A stretch of 64,000 bases of DNA from Oegoconia quadripuncta (GCA_949316235.1 OX438743.1:16675771-16739770), one strand, 5' to 3'; shown: positions 32,901-43,699, counted from the first letter of the stretch. A program made the numbers and translations. Notes: a model not told the origin generated them from the sequence alone.

Positions 32901-33281
32901 AAGCCAAGGAGGTTATAGAACGGAATATGTTTAGCAACGGATAGTCAAAAACATAACTCAACTAACACAATGTGCGTTCACTTTACAGCATGTAGCCTCG
33001 TTACGAAGTAACCGCTACATCTCCTACCTTACCACAGATCCTCCAGCTAGTCCTAGCAAGCTGCAACCAGTACGCAACTTCATAATTAGCTATTTCCCAT
33101 TTCGCCCGGGGCTCGCCAGCTTTTGCGAGAGCCTTAATTAACAGCACTATGTTGTAATATTCAGTTCGCTCGTAACAAAACAAACAAATATGTGCGTCAA
33201 AATTGTTGTATTTGTGACAACTAAATGTGGTTTAATTGGGACGGGACACATAATTAGAAATGTACAAGTATACTGTATACT

Positions 33282-33345
33282 CCTTTTTTTTTTTGACGCG
33301 GGGAAATGCATGACGCGTACCGCTGGTCTGGGCGACAGGGATACT
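33282..33345 (-). mobile_element. Poly(A)-tailed retroelement end
   Basis: A run of 14 T at 33283-33296, followed by GACGCGGGGAAATGCATGAC, reads on the minus strand as a GC-rich 3' end with a poly(A) tail. The family is unknown. Confidence 0.35.
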
Positions 33346-33607
33346 TTATACTCCTGTTATATACATTAAAAATATTTCAAGCTGAGGTACTCATCACAAT
33401 ATAAAAGAATAAACTCCTTTAAGCTGAAGTACAGAAAAGTATTGTACATACATAATGGCATGCCTGTTCCAACAGACATCCGCTTGCTACGATCCTGTCA
33501 CACCTCTTTTGCTTCATTCATTTTCATAAGGTTGTTCATATATGCTTAAGTTCAAGAGTTTTGTAACTCTAAAGAATAACTAACTTGATAAGAAAATTGA
33601 TAATGCA

Positions 33608-33647
33608 CAATGACGCATTATTATAATGAGATTATAATGCGTCATTG
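33608..33647. repeat. Inverted repeat hairpin
   Basis: CAATGACGCATTATTATAAT mirrors ATTATAATGCGTCATTG around GAG, with a 3-base indel. Both arms end in the same ten bases. It may be a very short MITE or a replication-derived palindrome. Confidence 0.6.
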
Positions 33648-33801
33648 CAGCAGCTATTGGCTAAATTATTTTGATATTTGTATTTACCGCATTTAACAAG
33701 AATATTGTTGTAAATAATTTGTTTATGTATAGAGTAATTACATAACAATAAATACTTTTTATTGCACAAAATAATTCTGTTGAAGTTTATATATTCTATA
33801 T

Positions 33802-34077
33802 ACGACGACCTGTTTGGTGTAGTGGTTAGCAAATCTGACCACTATACCAAAAGGTTGCGAGTTCGAATCCCGCTAGGGGCATATGTTTGTGTGATGAATA
33901 CGGACATGTGTACCCGAGTTATGGATGTTTTCATTTATAATAAGTATTTATTTACAAAAAAAAAGGTATTTATGTAGTATATCAACCATCTGGTATCCAC
34001 GACACAAGCCTATAATTGCTTACTGTGGAACTGGATGGCGCTGTGTGTATGTCTAAGGATATTTATTTATTTATATA
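33802..34077 (+). mobile_element. SINE family B, full copy
   Basis: Best full copy. The head has box A TGGTGTAGTGGTTAG and box B GAGTTCGAATCCC near 33859. The body runs through TGATGAATACGGACATGTGT, 'GTATTTATTTACAAAAAAAA' and TGGTATCCACGACACAAGCC to CTGTGTGTATGTCTAAGGAT and a terminal ATTT repeat. An RNA polymerase III promoter is implied by the boxes. Family members also lie at 10797, 35143, 52437, 52936 and 56144. Confidence 0.9.
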
Positions 34078-34697
34078 ATTAATATGCCTACGATATAGAT
34101 AATATATGTATAGATAGATAAATATTTATTCACTGCTGAGTAACGAACTTCGAAACACAGAATTTCGAATTTAGAAGTTTAATTGTACAAAAATATTAAA
34201 ATATTTTGTATCTGTACATGTATTTAATACCGCACAACCTGCCATTTTAAAAATAGAGTTAATTTGTGTATCAAAGATTAGTTATATAGTTCGAAAAAGG
34301 ATCAATTTTTATGTTTATATTTTGACATCAACTCACTTTGACTCATAGCTACAGCTGTTAATGATATGATAGTTTTATATTTTAGAGTAATTTACTCGAA
34401 TCAAAATGAAATACCGGACCCAATATCAAATATTCTAACTACTTTGGTGTAGCTGTTACCTCATATTAAATTACTTGCTAACAAGTTGAAGCCCGAAACT
34501 TTAATAGAACACGATATTTTGCGAACGGAAACGTAGCGTCCGACCCACCCTCTGTCAACTGCAAAGAGCTATCGTAGCGGGAAATTTTAGAACAGTCACG
34601 CGGAGGTTAGTTTAGCGGCACTATTCTTGGTCTCAGATCACAAAACAAGGGAGATATGTTCGCATTGTTGTAGAATAGAATAAAATTATAAAAATCG
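34078..34697. other. No recognised feature
   Basis: AT-rich sequence without supported genes or terminal repeats. Confidence 0.45.
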
Positions 34698-35080
34698 TCC
34701 TGAAACATGATTACACATGAAATATGTATTTTGTACATATTTACAAAAACTAAATAAAAATGTCTCACACTCTCATTTACAAATTTAAGAAAGAAAAAGA
34801 AATACGCATTTACAAATAAATGGTCCCAGATCTTGCTGATCCGGAACGGTGCCTAAGAGGCTAAGTACGTTTCCTCTTGGAACACAACAGGGACTTAGCG
34901 TCTGATCGAAATAGAAGCCAGCCTCCCGGCCATTTGAAGCTTCGATCAGACGCTCAGATATCTCTTGAAAAAGACAATGAGCGCCTGGCTCTTGGGTTTC
35001 CACCTCAAACGGAGCAAAAATACTTCCAACTTGTATTCTCGTACCAATTTCAAATTTTCGTTTGTATCCTGAAACATGAT
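34698..35080 (-). mobile_element. Candidate retrocopy between 14-bp direct repeats
   Basis: TCCTGAAACATGAT occurs exactly at 34698-34711 and 35067-35080, as a target duplication would. The 355 bases between are GC-richer than the flanks and carry a 93-codon minus frame open from the right junction. Length, direct repeats and 5'-open frame fit a 5'-truncated, LINE-mobilised copy of a cellular mRNA. No poly(A) is left. The identity of the parent gene is unknown. Confidence 0.45.
34785..35066 (-). pseudogene. Unknown protein fragment in candidate retrocopy
   Basis: The minus frame is open from the right direct repeat to a stop at 34785. It reads YKRKFEIGTRIQVGSIFAP, then FEVETQEPGAHCLFQEISER, LIEASNGREAGFYFDQTLSP, CCVPRGNVLSLLGTVPDQQD and LGPFICKCVFLFLS. 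Composition is balanced and unlike random AT-rich translation. I do not recognise the family, and there is no signal peptide or clear domain. The sequence before it, TGTTTCAG|GA, also looks like a 3' splice site, so an alternative is a real host exon. I prefer the retrocopy because of the flanking direct repeats. Confidence 0.35.
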
Positions 35081-35142
35081 ACAGTACAACTTTAGTTTAC
35101 TAAAGCAAACTTTAGTTTGTCTGTGGAAAACCAGTCTCAGCA

Positions 35143-35415
35143 GTGACGACTGTTTCGTGTAGTGGTTAGTAACCTGACTACTATAATAAAACGTTCTGAC
35201 TTCGAATTCAGCTAGGGGCAAATGTTTGTATGATGAATATGGATACGTGGATCCGATTTATGGTATTTTCATTTATATTATGTATATATTTACAAAAAAA
35301 AATTTTTGTGTGGTATATTAACAATCTGGAATCCACAACACAAGCCTAGTTGCTTAATGTGCTAGATGGCGCTGTGTATACACACAGCGCCATACGTCCA
35401 AAAATATTTATTATT
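35143..35415 (+). mobile_element. SINE family B copy
   Basis: The head has GTGTAGTGGTTAG and a decayed box B (CTTCGAATTCAGC). The body is conserved to GGCGCTGTGTATA. A mirror-image duplication creates a 12-bp inverted pair ATGGCGCTGTGT / ACACAGCGCCAT at 35366-35393 with a 4-base loop. Confidence 0.85.
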
Positions 35416-35464
35416 ACTATCCATACTATTACTATACTATTAAAGTCCACAACTGGATATAAGC

Positions 35465-35700
35465 CACTCTCATAGATAGCGATAAATTACAGTGCAGTTG
35501 TTGAAAATGGACCCACGGTATGGCGCGAGGTTCTAAATTTTTTTTCACGAAAACCAGTCCACATTTTAATAATCCAAGTCCTAATCTGTCTACCCACCAA
35601 ATTTCATCCAAAACCTTCCAGCCGTATGGGCGTGAAGATGTAACAAACATACATACAGACGTAATCACACACAAACTTTCGCATTTATAATATTATTATT
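35465..35700 (+). repeat. Unassigned lepidopteran repeat fragment
   Basis: CCACCAAATTTCATCCAAAA, AACAAACATACATACAGACG and AAACTTTCGCATTTATAATA is a phrase order typical of a common lepidopteran non-coding repeat. It ends in TTATTATTAT. The 80-codon minus frame here is not a gene. Confidence 0.45.
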
Positions 35701-35727
35701 ATACTTGTTATAAGTTGTTACTAGTTG

Positions 35728-35788
35728 GGATATTTCGGACACTTACACCAATCATCTAGTACCAAACTAAGCAAAGCTTGTACTATTA
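35728..35788 (-). mobile_element. SINE family B 3' end fragment
   Basis: On the minus strand it reads AATAGTACAAGCTTTGCTTA then GTTTGGTACTAGATGATTGG and GTAAGTGTCCGAAATATC. It is 5'-truncated. Confidence 0.6.
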
Positions 35789-35802
35789 TTTATATTTTTT
35801 AT

Positions 35803-36124
35803 GCATAACGGGTTGGTACTTGACCTCAATCACACCTGATGTTAAGTGAAGACGAGGTCGAAGGTGGAAGCGTACTGATCCGGAAACCCCAACACATTTG
35901 GGGGACTGGCTATCTTATCTCTGACAACCGGAACACGACAATGCTATTAACATTGCTGCTTGGTGGCAGATTTAGATACGATGGTGGTAGCTAGCCAGGC
36001 GGACATTTAAAATGCCCTACCACCAACCAAACCGAGTACTTAAACATGTACCCCGCTGGGGATCGAACCCGCGACCTCGGAATCGTAAACCCAATGTTGT
36101 TTACATTGAGCCACGGAGGCGGTT
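35803..36124 (-). mobile_element. SINE family A, full copy
   Basis: A complete copy in reverse orientation, with box B complement GGGATCGAACC near 36058, box A complement near 36105, and the 3' end ACGGGTTGGTACTTGACCTC at the low-coordinate side. The frame at 36012-36209 lies over it and is not a gene. Confidence 0.9.
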
Positions 36125-36147
36125 CTTTCTTTCTTTCTTTCTTTCAA
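36124..36147. repeat. (TTTC)n microsatellite
   Basis: About six TTTC units immediately beside the SINE A head. Confidence 0.85.
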
Positions 36148-36284
36148 TCAACTTTATAGATTCCTATTCTCTATCAGATAACATAACATATTCAGTGAGA
36201 GTGGGATAGTTGTATTTTTTTAGAAAGTTTATTTATTGACAACTGGTTACGAAACTGAGTAGCGCGCGTATATTAACTGACGTG

Positions 36285-36659
36285 AAGAACTGAACTGAGC
36301 TGAACACAATGATGGAGAAGCTGGCACATCTCCAACCAGCATTGGTCAATCGCTCCTCTCCGCTGCTACTGCACGACAACGCGCGACCTCATACTGCACA
36401 GCAGACGGTCTCCAAGTTGCAAGAACTGGGGTTGGAAGCTCTCCGTCATCCGCCCTGCTCACCAGACCTTGCGCCTACAGACTACTACTTTTTCCAGAAT
36501 TTGGATAACTTCTTGGCAGGAAAAAAATTCAATACCCGAGAGGAGTACAAAATGCCTTCGAAGAATTTGTTGCCTCCCGTCCAGCTGATTTCTTTAAGAA
36601 GGGCATCAATAAACTGCCACTGCGTTGGCAAAGATGCATTCAATTCGATTAATACAAAT
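36285..36659 (+). pseudogene. Mariner transposase (DD34D), truncated and frameshifted
   Basis: The product is the C-terminal part of a classical mariner transposase. It reads MMEKLAHLQPALVNRSSP, LLLHDNARPHTAQQTVSKLQ, ELGLEALRHPPCSPDLAPTD, YYFFQNLDNFLAGKKFN and TREE. After a single-base frameshift near 36542 it continues VQNAFEEFVASRPADFFKKG and INKLPLRWQRCIQFD to a stop. The second and third catalytic aspartates (HDNARPH and PTDYYF) are 34 residues apart, the mariner signature. The N-terminal DNA-binding half and first aspartate are lost, so it cannot transpose. Confidence 0.88.
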
Positions 36660-36733
36660 AAAAAATACATTAAAAAAAATCGTTTAAATTTTTTCATACA
36701 ACACGGCAATTTCATAGGTAAAGACCTAATATT
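36285..36733 (+). mobile_element. Mariner 3' part with right inverted repeat
   Basis: It consists of the C-terminal half of a mariner transposase, a short 3' region, and the right terminal repeat ending CAATTTCATAGGTAAAGACC then TAATA at about 36700-36733. The same terminus occurs in the MITE at 52637-52857. The 5' half is missing. Confidence 0.8.
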
Positions 36734-37324
36734 AGTAGACTCTATAAGATTCTCTTCGTTACTCCATGACTTGGGTAAACACGCTATGTTCCCGTCAAAC
36801 TGTCTAGTGTTTGAGATTCAGGTTTTAAATTAGCACGGACTACTCGGAAAACATGGAGGAAACCTCCCTTAATCGTTTAAGTCACGCTATTATAACTTAA
36901 CTTAGTGAATGCATAAGTTGCAGAATTACAGAGTCTAAGTTCTATGCATGTTACGGTCGAGTACACATCAAGCTATACCATTAGCGGACCTGTTGCTGCC
37001 TCATTAGGTCGAATCTTAATTGCACCTCATAGCTCATCTACAGGTACGACAATCAATTTGGCTCTTATTTGTATTATGAACTTAATTTAATTCTTGAAAT
37101 GATAAGTCATGGCACTGAAACCTGCTCCCTAACTATGGTACTTATAAGAAAGCTAAAATTCACATAGCGAGCTATGGAAAGAGCGATGCTCGGTGTTTCA
37201 CTAGGAGACAAAATTCAAAATGTTTTTTTGTAAAACAAAGAAAATGATAAACGCGAATTTAATTAGCATATTATCCCTTTATAGAGCTCCATACCCAAAA
37301 GATGTAAAGGGACTCTATTGTCAA
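36734..37324. other. No recognised feature
   Basis: No supported gene or repeat. Confidence 0.45.
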
Positions 37325-37745
37325 GCCTAGGTAAAATAATAATAATAAAATAAATAAAACGTTTATTTTGAGTTTCTTTTTAGAGTTACAATTTCACACA
37401 CTTCTACCAAACTATAAATAGTTTATGGGCAGAAAATATACTCCCTTGATCTTAATAATCTTGCAATGTAACTGTAACGCTTTATTCAAACTTTTATGAG
37501 TTTCACAGTATTACCAGTAAGCATGGTAAATGGAACATAAACATTATGTGTTTCGTTTCATATATATTTACAAGATGATTTGTTAAACTTTTCAAGCAGG
37601 AACTTTTTTATTTTAGTCTTAAATGATTTAGGCAGAGTGTCACTCTTTATATCTTGAGGAAAACTGTTAAATATTTTGGGCACTAGAAATTTTCTGGTTC
37701 TTTGGCCATAATAGTTGTTAATCTTAGGTACAATAAATATTCCCT
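37325..37745 (-). pseudogene. LINE C-terminal remnant with 3' UTR and (ATT)n tail
   Basis: The minus frame 37558-37745 reads GIFIVPKINNYYGQRTRKFL, VPKIFNSFPQDIKSDTLPKS, FKTKIKKFLLEKFNKSSCKY and I, then a stop. This is the C-terminus of a CR1/jockey-type ORF2 and resembles the decayed copy at 14095. A 3' UTR follows down to a TTATT-type tail near 37325-37345. The insertion is 5'-truncated at about 37750. Confidence 0.72.
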
Positions 37746-37889
37746 TTTCGTCGTCGGTCGGGCGTTGTCCGTTTGTCGGTGACAGGGGATAGTTTCAGCC
37801 AAAGTTGGTAGTCAGTTGAAATTTTCACAGTATATACTATGATCTTTATTGTCGCATGTCAAAAACATCAAGTATTCGAATAGTATTGT

Positions 37890-38110
37890 ATTATATATAA
37901 TATAAATCGAGAAAACAAATAATTGTGTTATCCGGATAGACAAAACTATATTAAAAGCTAAATATTTTCGAAACTGCTTAACCGATTTACATCAATCATG
38001 GCTAAGAACTTAACGACAAGGTTAATCTTAAATAAAAAAAAAATTGAAAATGATATCATATTTTAAACCAAAAAACTGTATTAAAAACTAAATATCTTCG
38101 AAATGTCTAA
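37890..38110 (+). repeat. Repeat family C, two partial units
   Basis: AAAAGCTAAATATTTTCGAA then ACTGCTTAACCGATTTACAT, and a second AAAACTAAATATCTTCGAAA with TTTTCATAAAACATG, follow the family C order seen at 31070. A LINE Z fragment follows directly at 38130. Confidence 0.5.
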
Positions 38111-38129
38111 AAGGATTTTCATAAAACAT

Positions 38130-38336
38130 GCGAACATCCGAACAGCCAAGGCATGGAACTCCCTTCCGGCGTCAGTCTTTCCTGAATCCTACAACCTTGG
38201 GATCTTCAAGAGCAGAGTGAATAGGCATTTACTGAGATCGCGTGCTTCATCTCCGACCACATCGTCACTTTCCATCAGGTGAGATTGTGGTCAAACACGT
38301 ATCCAGTCAATCATAAAAAAAAAAAAAAAAAAAAAA
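38130..38336 (+). mobile_element. LINE family Z, C-terminal end with poly(A)
   Basis: A 51-codon plus frame (38130-38282) reads ANIRTAKAWNSLPASVFPES, YNLGIFKSRVNRHLLRSRAS and SPTTSSLSIR, then a stop that overlaps the conserved tail CATCAGGTGAGATTGTGGTC. A pure A run ends the insertion at 38336. The rest of ORF2 is missing. The tail resembles the 3' end of SINE A (CATCAGGTGTGATTGAGGTC). Other copies are at 32110, 53575 and 61463, all minus. Confidence 0.8.
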
Positions 38337-38421
38337 TGTTCCCTCATTCAGTCTATAACATAATAAAACTCGCATCCAAATCGAACCACACAGAATTGAG
38401 ATAAGTCCGAACTATGACTGG

Positions 38422-38443
38422 ACACACACACACACACACACAC
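38422..38443. repeat. (CA)n microsatellite
   Basis: Eleven CA units, then CGCGCAACACAC. Confidence 0.85.
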
Positions 38444-38494
38444 GCGCAACACACTCATGAAACACATAACACTCATCGGGAATTAATAAAATAC

Positions 38495-38814
38495 AACCGA
38501 CCCCGTGGCTGGATGTAAACAACATTGGGTTTACGTTTCGAAGGTCGCGGGTTCGATCCCCAGCGGTGTACTCGGTTTGGTTGGTGGTAGGGCATATTAA
38601 ATGTCCGCATGGCTAGCTACCACCATCTTATCTAAATCTGCTGCCACACAGCAATGTTAATAACATTGTTGTGTTCCGTTTTCAGAGATAAGATAGCCAG
38701 TCCCCCAAATAAGATGGGGTTTCCGGGTCAGTACGCTACCACCTTCGGCCTTATCTTCACTTAACATCAGGTGTGATTGAGGTCAAGTGCTAACCCGTTG
38801 TAGATAAAAAAAAA
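38495..38814 (+). mobile_element. SINE family A, full copy
   Basis: Complete, with box B GGTTCGATCCC near 38550 and an A9 tail. Possible 4-bp target duplication ATAC. It shares the short GTGTACTCGG form with 10389-10709. Confidence 0.9.
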
Positions 38815-39525
38815 TACAATAATTAAGAAATCGAAATCCAAAATAGCATTTTTATCTTTTTATTCCAGCTCCCAGTTTTTCTTCTATTTAAGTTGTTGTG
38901 AATAAGCCGATATACTCGTATCATTAAATCTTACTAATTGTCGATAACAGCCTATTTTTATTCATTCCTGTACAGCCGGGAATTGTCAGGAATTTGATTA
39001 ATTAACAAAAATTCCTTGTTTACAAAACAATCACGAAGTGGAAACGTTCCAAAATTTTTGAACGTTCACATTTTAATTCGTTTAGCAATTTTAGATAATT
39101 GCTATCGTCAATCACTAATTAATACGAAAAGTTTGAAGGAAATTGGAAGTTATTTTCCTTGTTCCTAAATATTTTTAAATTGAATGAGTTAACAAGGGGC
39201 ATCATGGACGCCATGTATATGCTTTTGCCTAGGGTGTTATTAAAGTATTGGATACATTTTACAGGGTGTCTTAATATACATAATATGATCAATTTTCACT
39301 CTCAAGTTAACATTCATACAAAAGTTCAATACATCATCATCATGTCATTATATTCCTCAGGTTGTTCCTACACTGCGCTTGCGCGTGTCCACTCTTAGAA
39401 CTTTAATTAATGCACCACCGAACAGCAGTTCTTCAAACTATATGCCCTTTACACAATACATATTGGATATTATTCAAAATTTATGAAACAACTGATTTAT
39501 TCTCCCCATTATGAAAATTAGTTGT

Positions 39526-39828
39526 AGCCGCCTCCGTGGCTTAATGTAAACAACATTGGGTTTATGATTCGGAGGTCTTGGGTTCGATCCCCAGAGGGGT
39601 ACATGTTTAAGTACTCGGTTTGGTTGGTGGTAGGGCATTTAATATCCGCCTGGCTAGCTACCACCATCTTATCTAAATCTGCCGCCAAGCAACAATGTTA
39701 ATAGCATTGTTGTGTTCCGGTTGCCAGAGATAAGATAGCCAGTCCCCCAAATGTGTTGGGGTTTCCGGGTCAGTACGCTTCCACCTTCGACCTCATCTTC
39801 ACTTAACATCAGGTGTGATTGAGGTCAC
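39526..39828 (+). mobile_element. SINE family A, 3'-truncated
   Basis: Head and body are intact (box B GGTTCGATCCC near 39583), but the copy stops at GATTGAGGTCACGG without the usual GTGCTAACCC and A tail. Loss of the very 3' end is unusual for a target-primed insertion and suggests a later deletion. Confidence 0.85.
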
Positions 39829-41048
39829 GGTTTTTACAAGCTTTTATTTACCTTGCAATGTTTGTAAGTTTATAGGTGGGTTAGCAAGCAAGTTGTCCAT
39901 TTCAAAAATTGCAAACCATTCTTCAACTATTTCCTTTTATGTAAGTTATATTTTACAAATTTATGTAAGTTCGGTGACAATGCAATATTGGTATATGGTA
40001 CCATCGAGCTGAGATGTAAGGACTGGAACTCCCTGATGGGCAACGGCAAGATAATCGAATTTGGGCTAGTTTGCTTTGTGCTTTGTGCCATGCGCATTTT
40101 GTATATTTAATATAGAACTTATTTCTTTAATTATTTCATTACTTCTCAGCAAATTTTTCTTTCCAAATGATTTTTATTCCAGTCCGGTCACGGTTATTGT
40201 CACCCCCAACTGGTGACTGTAACCGACTAGTTAATTACCGAAGCCTCGTCGGAAGGGACACCTATTGGATGGTTATGGCCAATTATAAAGTTTGCTCACA
40301 AAGTACCACTATTAACAGACCTTCAACCCCCTCTCCCTATTACCACAAATTCATGTAACCAAACGGGAATAGATAAGTACATCAGGGTTCAGTATAGAGT
40401 GGTTGGTTTGTCCACCCTCTGTTTGCGTTAGGTGAAAACCAGATCTGAAAGTTTATCCTAAACAGTGTCTGTTTGGTGTTTGCATTTTGTAACAGGGTGC
40501 GAAGGTATAATTTGTATGAATTTGAGTCAAGGGAAACAAATAGGGTATTGTGGGGTTCGTATTCGTTATATTACGTATTGAATTCTTAGAGTGGTCCTCT
40601 TGAATGTTGAAGTAATTAGCGCCTTCTTTTAAGTCACATAAATCAATTTATAATATTACCTACAACTTACAACCAGAGATGTATAAATAGTAGAAGACTG
40701 AGAATAAGGTTAAAATAGCGTACTCAGTTTCCATACAAAATTTTAGCCATGTTTAAGCTTTGACATATGAGGAAATATGTAAAACTCGGTTCTGTTAATT
40801 TGCTTTGTCAGATTATGAATTTAATAATATCTTATCTAATACCTTGTAAATATTTTGTAACACGCAATATTTATATTTAAAAAGTCCCATGAGTTACATA
40901 AGCTACATCGTGTAAGCGTCGACTCTTCACACGTACATCCTAATTTGGTTGGTTAACTACGATTCATAAATTCATATATTTCACACGTTAGGAGAGAGAC
41001 GATAGCCTTAATAGCGTTGGACTGGGTGAAGCTGCGATTCGCCGATAG
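39829..41048. other. No recognised feature
   Basis: It includes a moderately GC-rich stretch at 40180-40350 with no domain in any frame. No repeat is supported. Confidence 0.45.
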
Positions 41049-41210
41049 TTTTTTTTTACTAGCCTGTGTTGTTCCGCTGCTGGGCAAAAGCCTCCTCTAT
41101 GTTTCGCCACATGTCTCTGTCCAGTGCAATATCTCTCCACTTCCTTGCTGAAATAATCCAGTTCATCACGCCATCGCTTTTGGGCTTACCTCTGCCGCGC
41201 CAATAGTTTC
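41049..41210 (-). pseudogene. LINE C-terminal remnant with poly(A)
   Basis: On the minus strand a run of A (complement of T at 41049-41057) follows a stop at 41059-41061. The frame before it reads KWRDIALDRDMWRNIEEAFA and QQRNNTG, the typical end of a lepidopteran RTE-like or R-type LINE ORF (EEAFAQQ...). A frameshift near 41175 separates GRGKPKS from this segment. Only about 50 residues remain. Confidence 0.65.
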
Positions 41211-41329
41211 TTACTAAAATCTCAATCACAACTTTTGCAACTATAATTGGGATTTAGCTTAGTAATTTTATTGCCTAGTATAAGCCTAGAAGATTCACTG
41301 TTGGACCTAAGCTATACGGTACTCAGAGG

Positions 41330-41513
41330 GCGGAGTGTGAGTTTTGTTTCGACTTAACTTTACTACCGCGTTCACGTTTACGTGACCATTTGTATGGAGA
41401 CATATGCAGCGCCTCTAGCGGATAGTTTGCAAAACAATTTTTTTCATAAGGACTTTTTTCGTAAACGCGAACGCGATGGTAAAGTTAAAAACGAGACAAA
41501 ACTCACACTTCGC
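41330..41513. mobile_element. 184-bp MITE with long inverted ends
   Basis: GCGGAGTGTGAGTTTTGTTT at the left mirrors the right end, and the similarity continues through TTAACTTTAC and CGCGTTCACGTTTACG, about 55 bases per arm. The interior has AGCGCCTCTAGCGG. It has no coding sequence, and a target duplication was not resolved. Confidence 0.72.
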
Positions 41514-43699
41514 ACACAGACATCTGTCGATACAGAATTTTTAGTGCGGAGCCTGAGAATCGTATGGCTGGTCTCGGAGTGAACTGTCAAGTTTTGTAAT
41601 GTAGACTTATACCAAAGTTAATGTTATTTACATATCTATGCTTATTGCCCATGTTTGCTTGTCTGTAAACGTTTTTTTATAAAAGAAAATAATTTTATTT
41701 AACTAACTAAAAATTATAATAATGATTGCCTAGGTTTATTAGAGCTATAAGTTGCAATCCAGTTACATATTCGTGTATAAATAGGCAAAGCTTGTGTGAA
41801 GCTTATATGACGTGACACAATATTCTCGATTAACCTAGAATCTCATCCGCCTATCTCATCCATCAACTAAATAAGGAGAGTGGATAACCCAATAATCGGT
41901 ATCGCTTGCTTCTCACGGGACGCGAAAATTAACATATTACCGTCTTTTATAAATATATCGTGAGAATATGGAGTAATATGTTATAGTCAGCTAAGCGGAC
42001 CAGTGGCGTCATTGACTAACTTCTTTTAAATTAATTTCTACATTATCCAGAGCACGCCTAAGCATAAAAAACGTTGATAGCGATTGGAAAGTCGCCCATT
42101 TCTGCTTTTGTGGCAGCAACTACTCTGCTGGGGGGCTGAAAACCAGCAACACTGCTGAGTCCCTACCCATTTGTAACAATACTGTGGTTCCATACATGAA
42201 TGCTTGTGTTTTTTGTGATGAAGAAACACCTTTTATTAATTTATTATTATTTAGCTTCACTGGGCAGTCAATTCAATACTGTCTTATTCACCATTTGATC
42301 CTTAAAGCCGATCCTAAATAACAGTTGGAGTTATACATTAGTGGTTATGGCCATCCTAAGAGTGACTGTGCCAGATATTGTTCAACTACGCTAACTGAAA
42401 ACGAATAGCGAATACGACTGCACCTTAGTGCTCACGCACATTATATATACCGAAATACGAGTATCTAGACACAACAAATATTCAAAATTACTGTTAACCT
42501 CTCTTTGCGTCCTTTGCGAGTCGAGTAAAAGAAAGTTTGACATTGTGTAAATAGTATATTCTAGAATAGACAAGACTGTGATGAACTGATTGTAATTCTA
42601 CCTAGGTACTAATTCATGATTGTTACTAGTTCTACTTGTAATAGCTGTTTTCTCATGTAAGTGACGGAATTAGTGACTTTATGTTTTTAACCGACTCCAC
42701 AAAGAGGTACTGTAACGAGACGCCATGCGACTCGTTGGTTCTCTTTTTGTAGTATTCTCCTTGTTTGTTTCTTTTTCGGTTAAGTCATAATATTTTAAAT
42801 TCAAAATTTGAACTCTGCCGTTTCTTTTTCTCTCTTTCTCTTTTTGTGTAGCGTTGTTTAATCAAGAATCAAAGATTGGACGTATACTTTTCTGTTATTA
42901 TTGTTTCTATTCTATTTTATTCAGTATAAATATATATTACGTATATACAGTATAAAGTTCATCAAGTTATTCGTGTACGTGATACCCTTAAAAATGAAAG
43001 TTGTCACTGACAACGATTTTAAGTTTTCCGCCGGCTCATCTTCATTTTCTTCACACTGTGGCCTACTCCTGGACATCTTCTACGACATCAGCCTGGGAGT
43101 AGTGCTTCAGTACTATTATCGTCTATACGTATTTTCTTTGTATGTATGTTCACGCAAATTTTTGTGAATTGCTAACCGATTTTGATGATTGTTTTTTGTT
43201 CGATGGGGTTTATCACCAGGGTTGCTCCATTTAGATTTAGTTAAGATCTGATGGTGCACTCCGAGATAGAGAGAACCTTACTGAAGTTGGTTGTTTTACC
43301 AACACGACACAGTTGTTTTAACGATCTTTAAACCTATATCCCTCTTAGTAATAATTTTCAAGTCACATTTAAAACCTAATCATTTCTATAGAACAGATTA
43401 AACACCCGATAAACAGCTTGAGACAATAACTTCGCTTCTCGAACTTTGTTAATATTGTCATTATTAGGCACTGAGATATTAAACAATATCCTGCTATTAT
43501 TATCGGCAGAGTGACTAGAAGTGACTCTTCATATCACAGCGTAATCAAAACCAACACTAATATATATCAATATGAAAGTTATAGGGAAAGTTTAGATCTT
43601 GGTTAATCTTTAGTGGATGACGTGAGCCTTGAATTTCTTGCTTGTTCTTCTCTGGAGAGTCAATCTTATGAATGTTAATATCAAGTTAAAGTAATTGTA
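41514..43699. other. Mostly unassigned
   Basis: A repeat-like segment at about 43180-43280 (CCGATTTTGATGATTGTTTT, TTAGTTAAGATCTGATGGTG) resembles common lepidopteran non-coding repeats but has no clear bounds. The short frames at 42038, 42391 and 42901 show no domain. Confidence 0.4.

Noticed and set aside
35432..35674. 80-codon minus frame rich in Trp/Gly
   Set aside because: It lies in a common non-coding lepidopteran repeat, and the frame is incidental.
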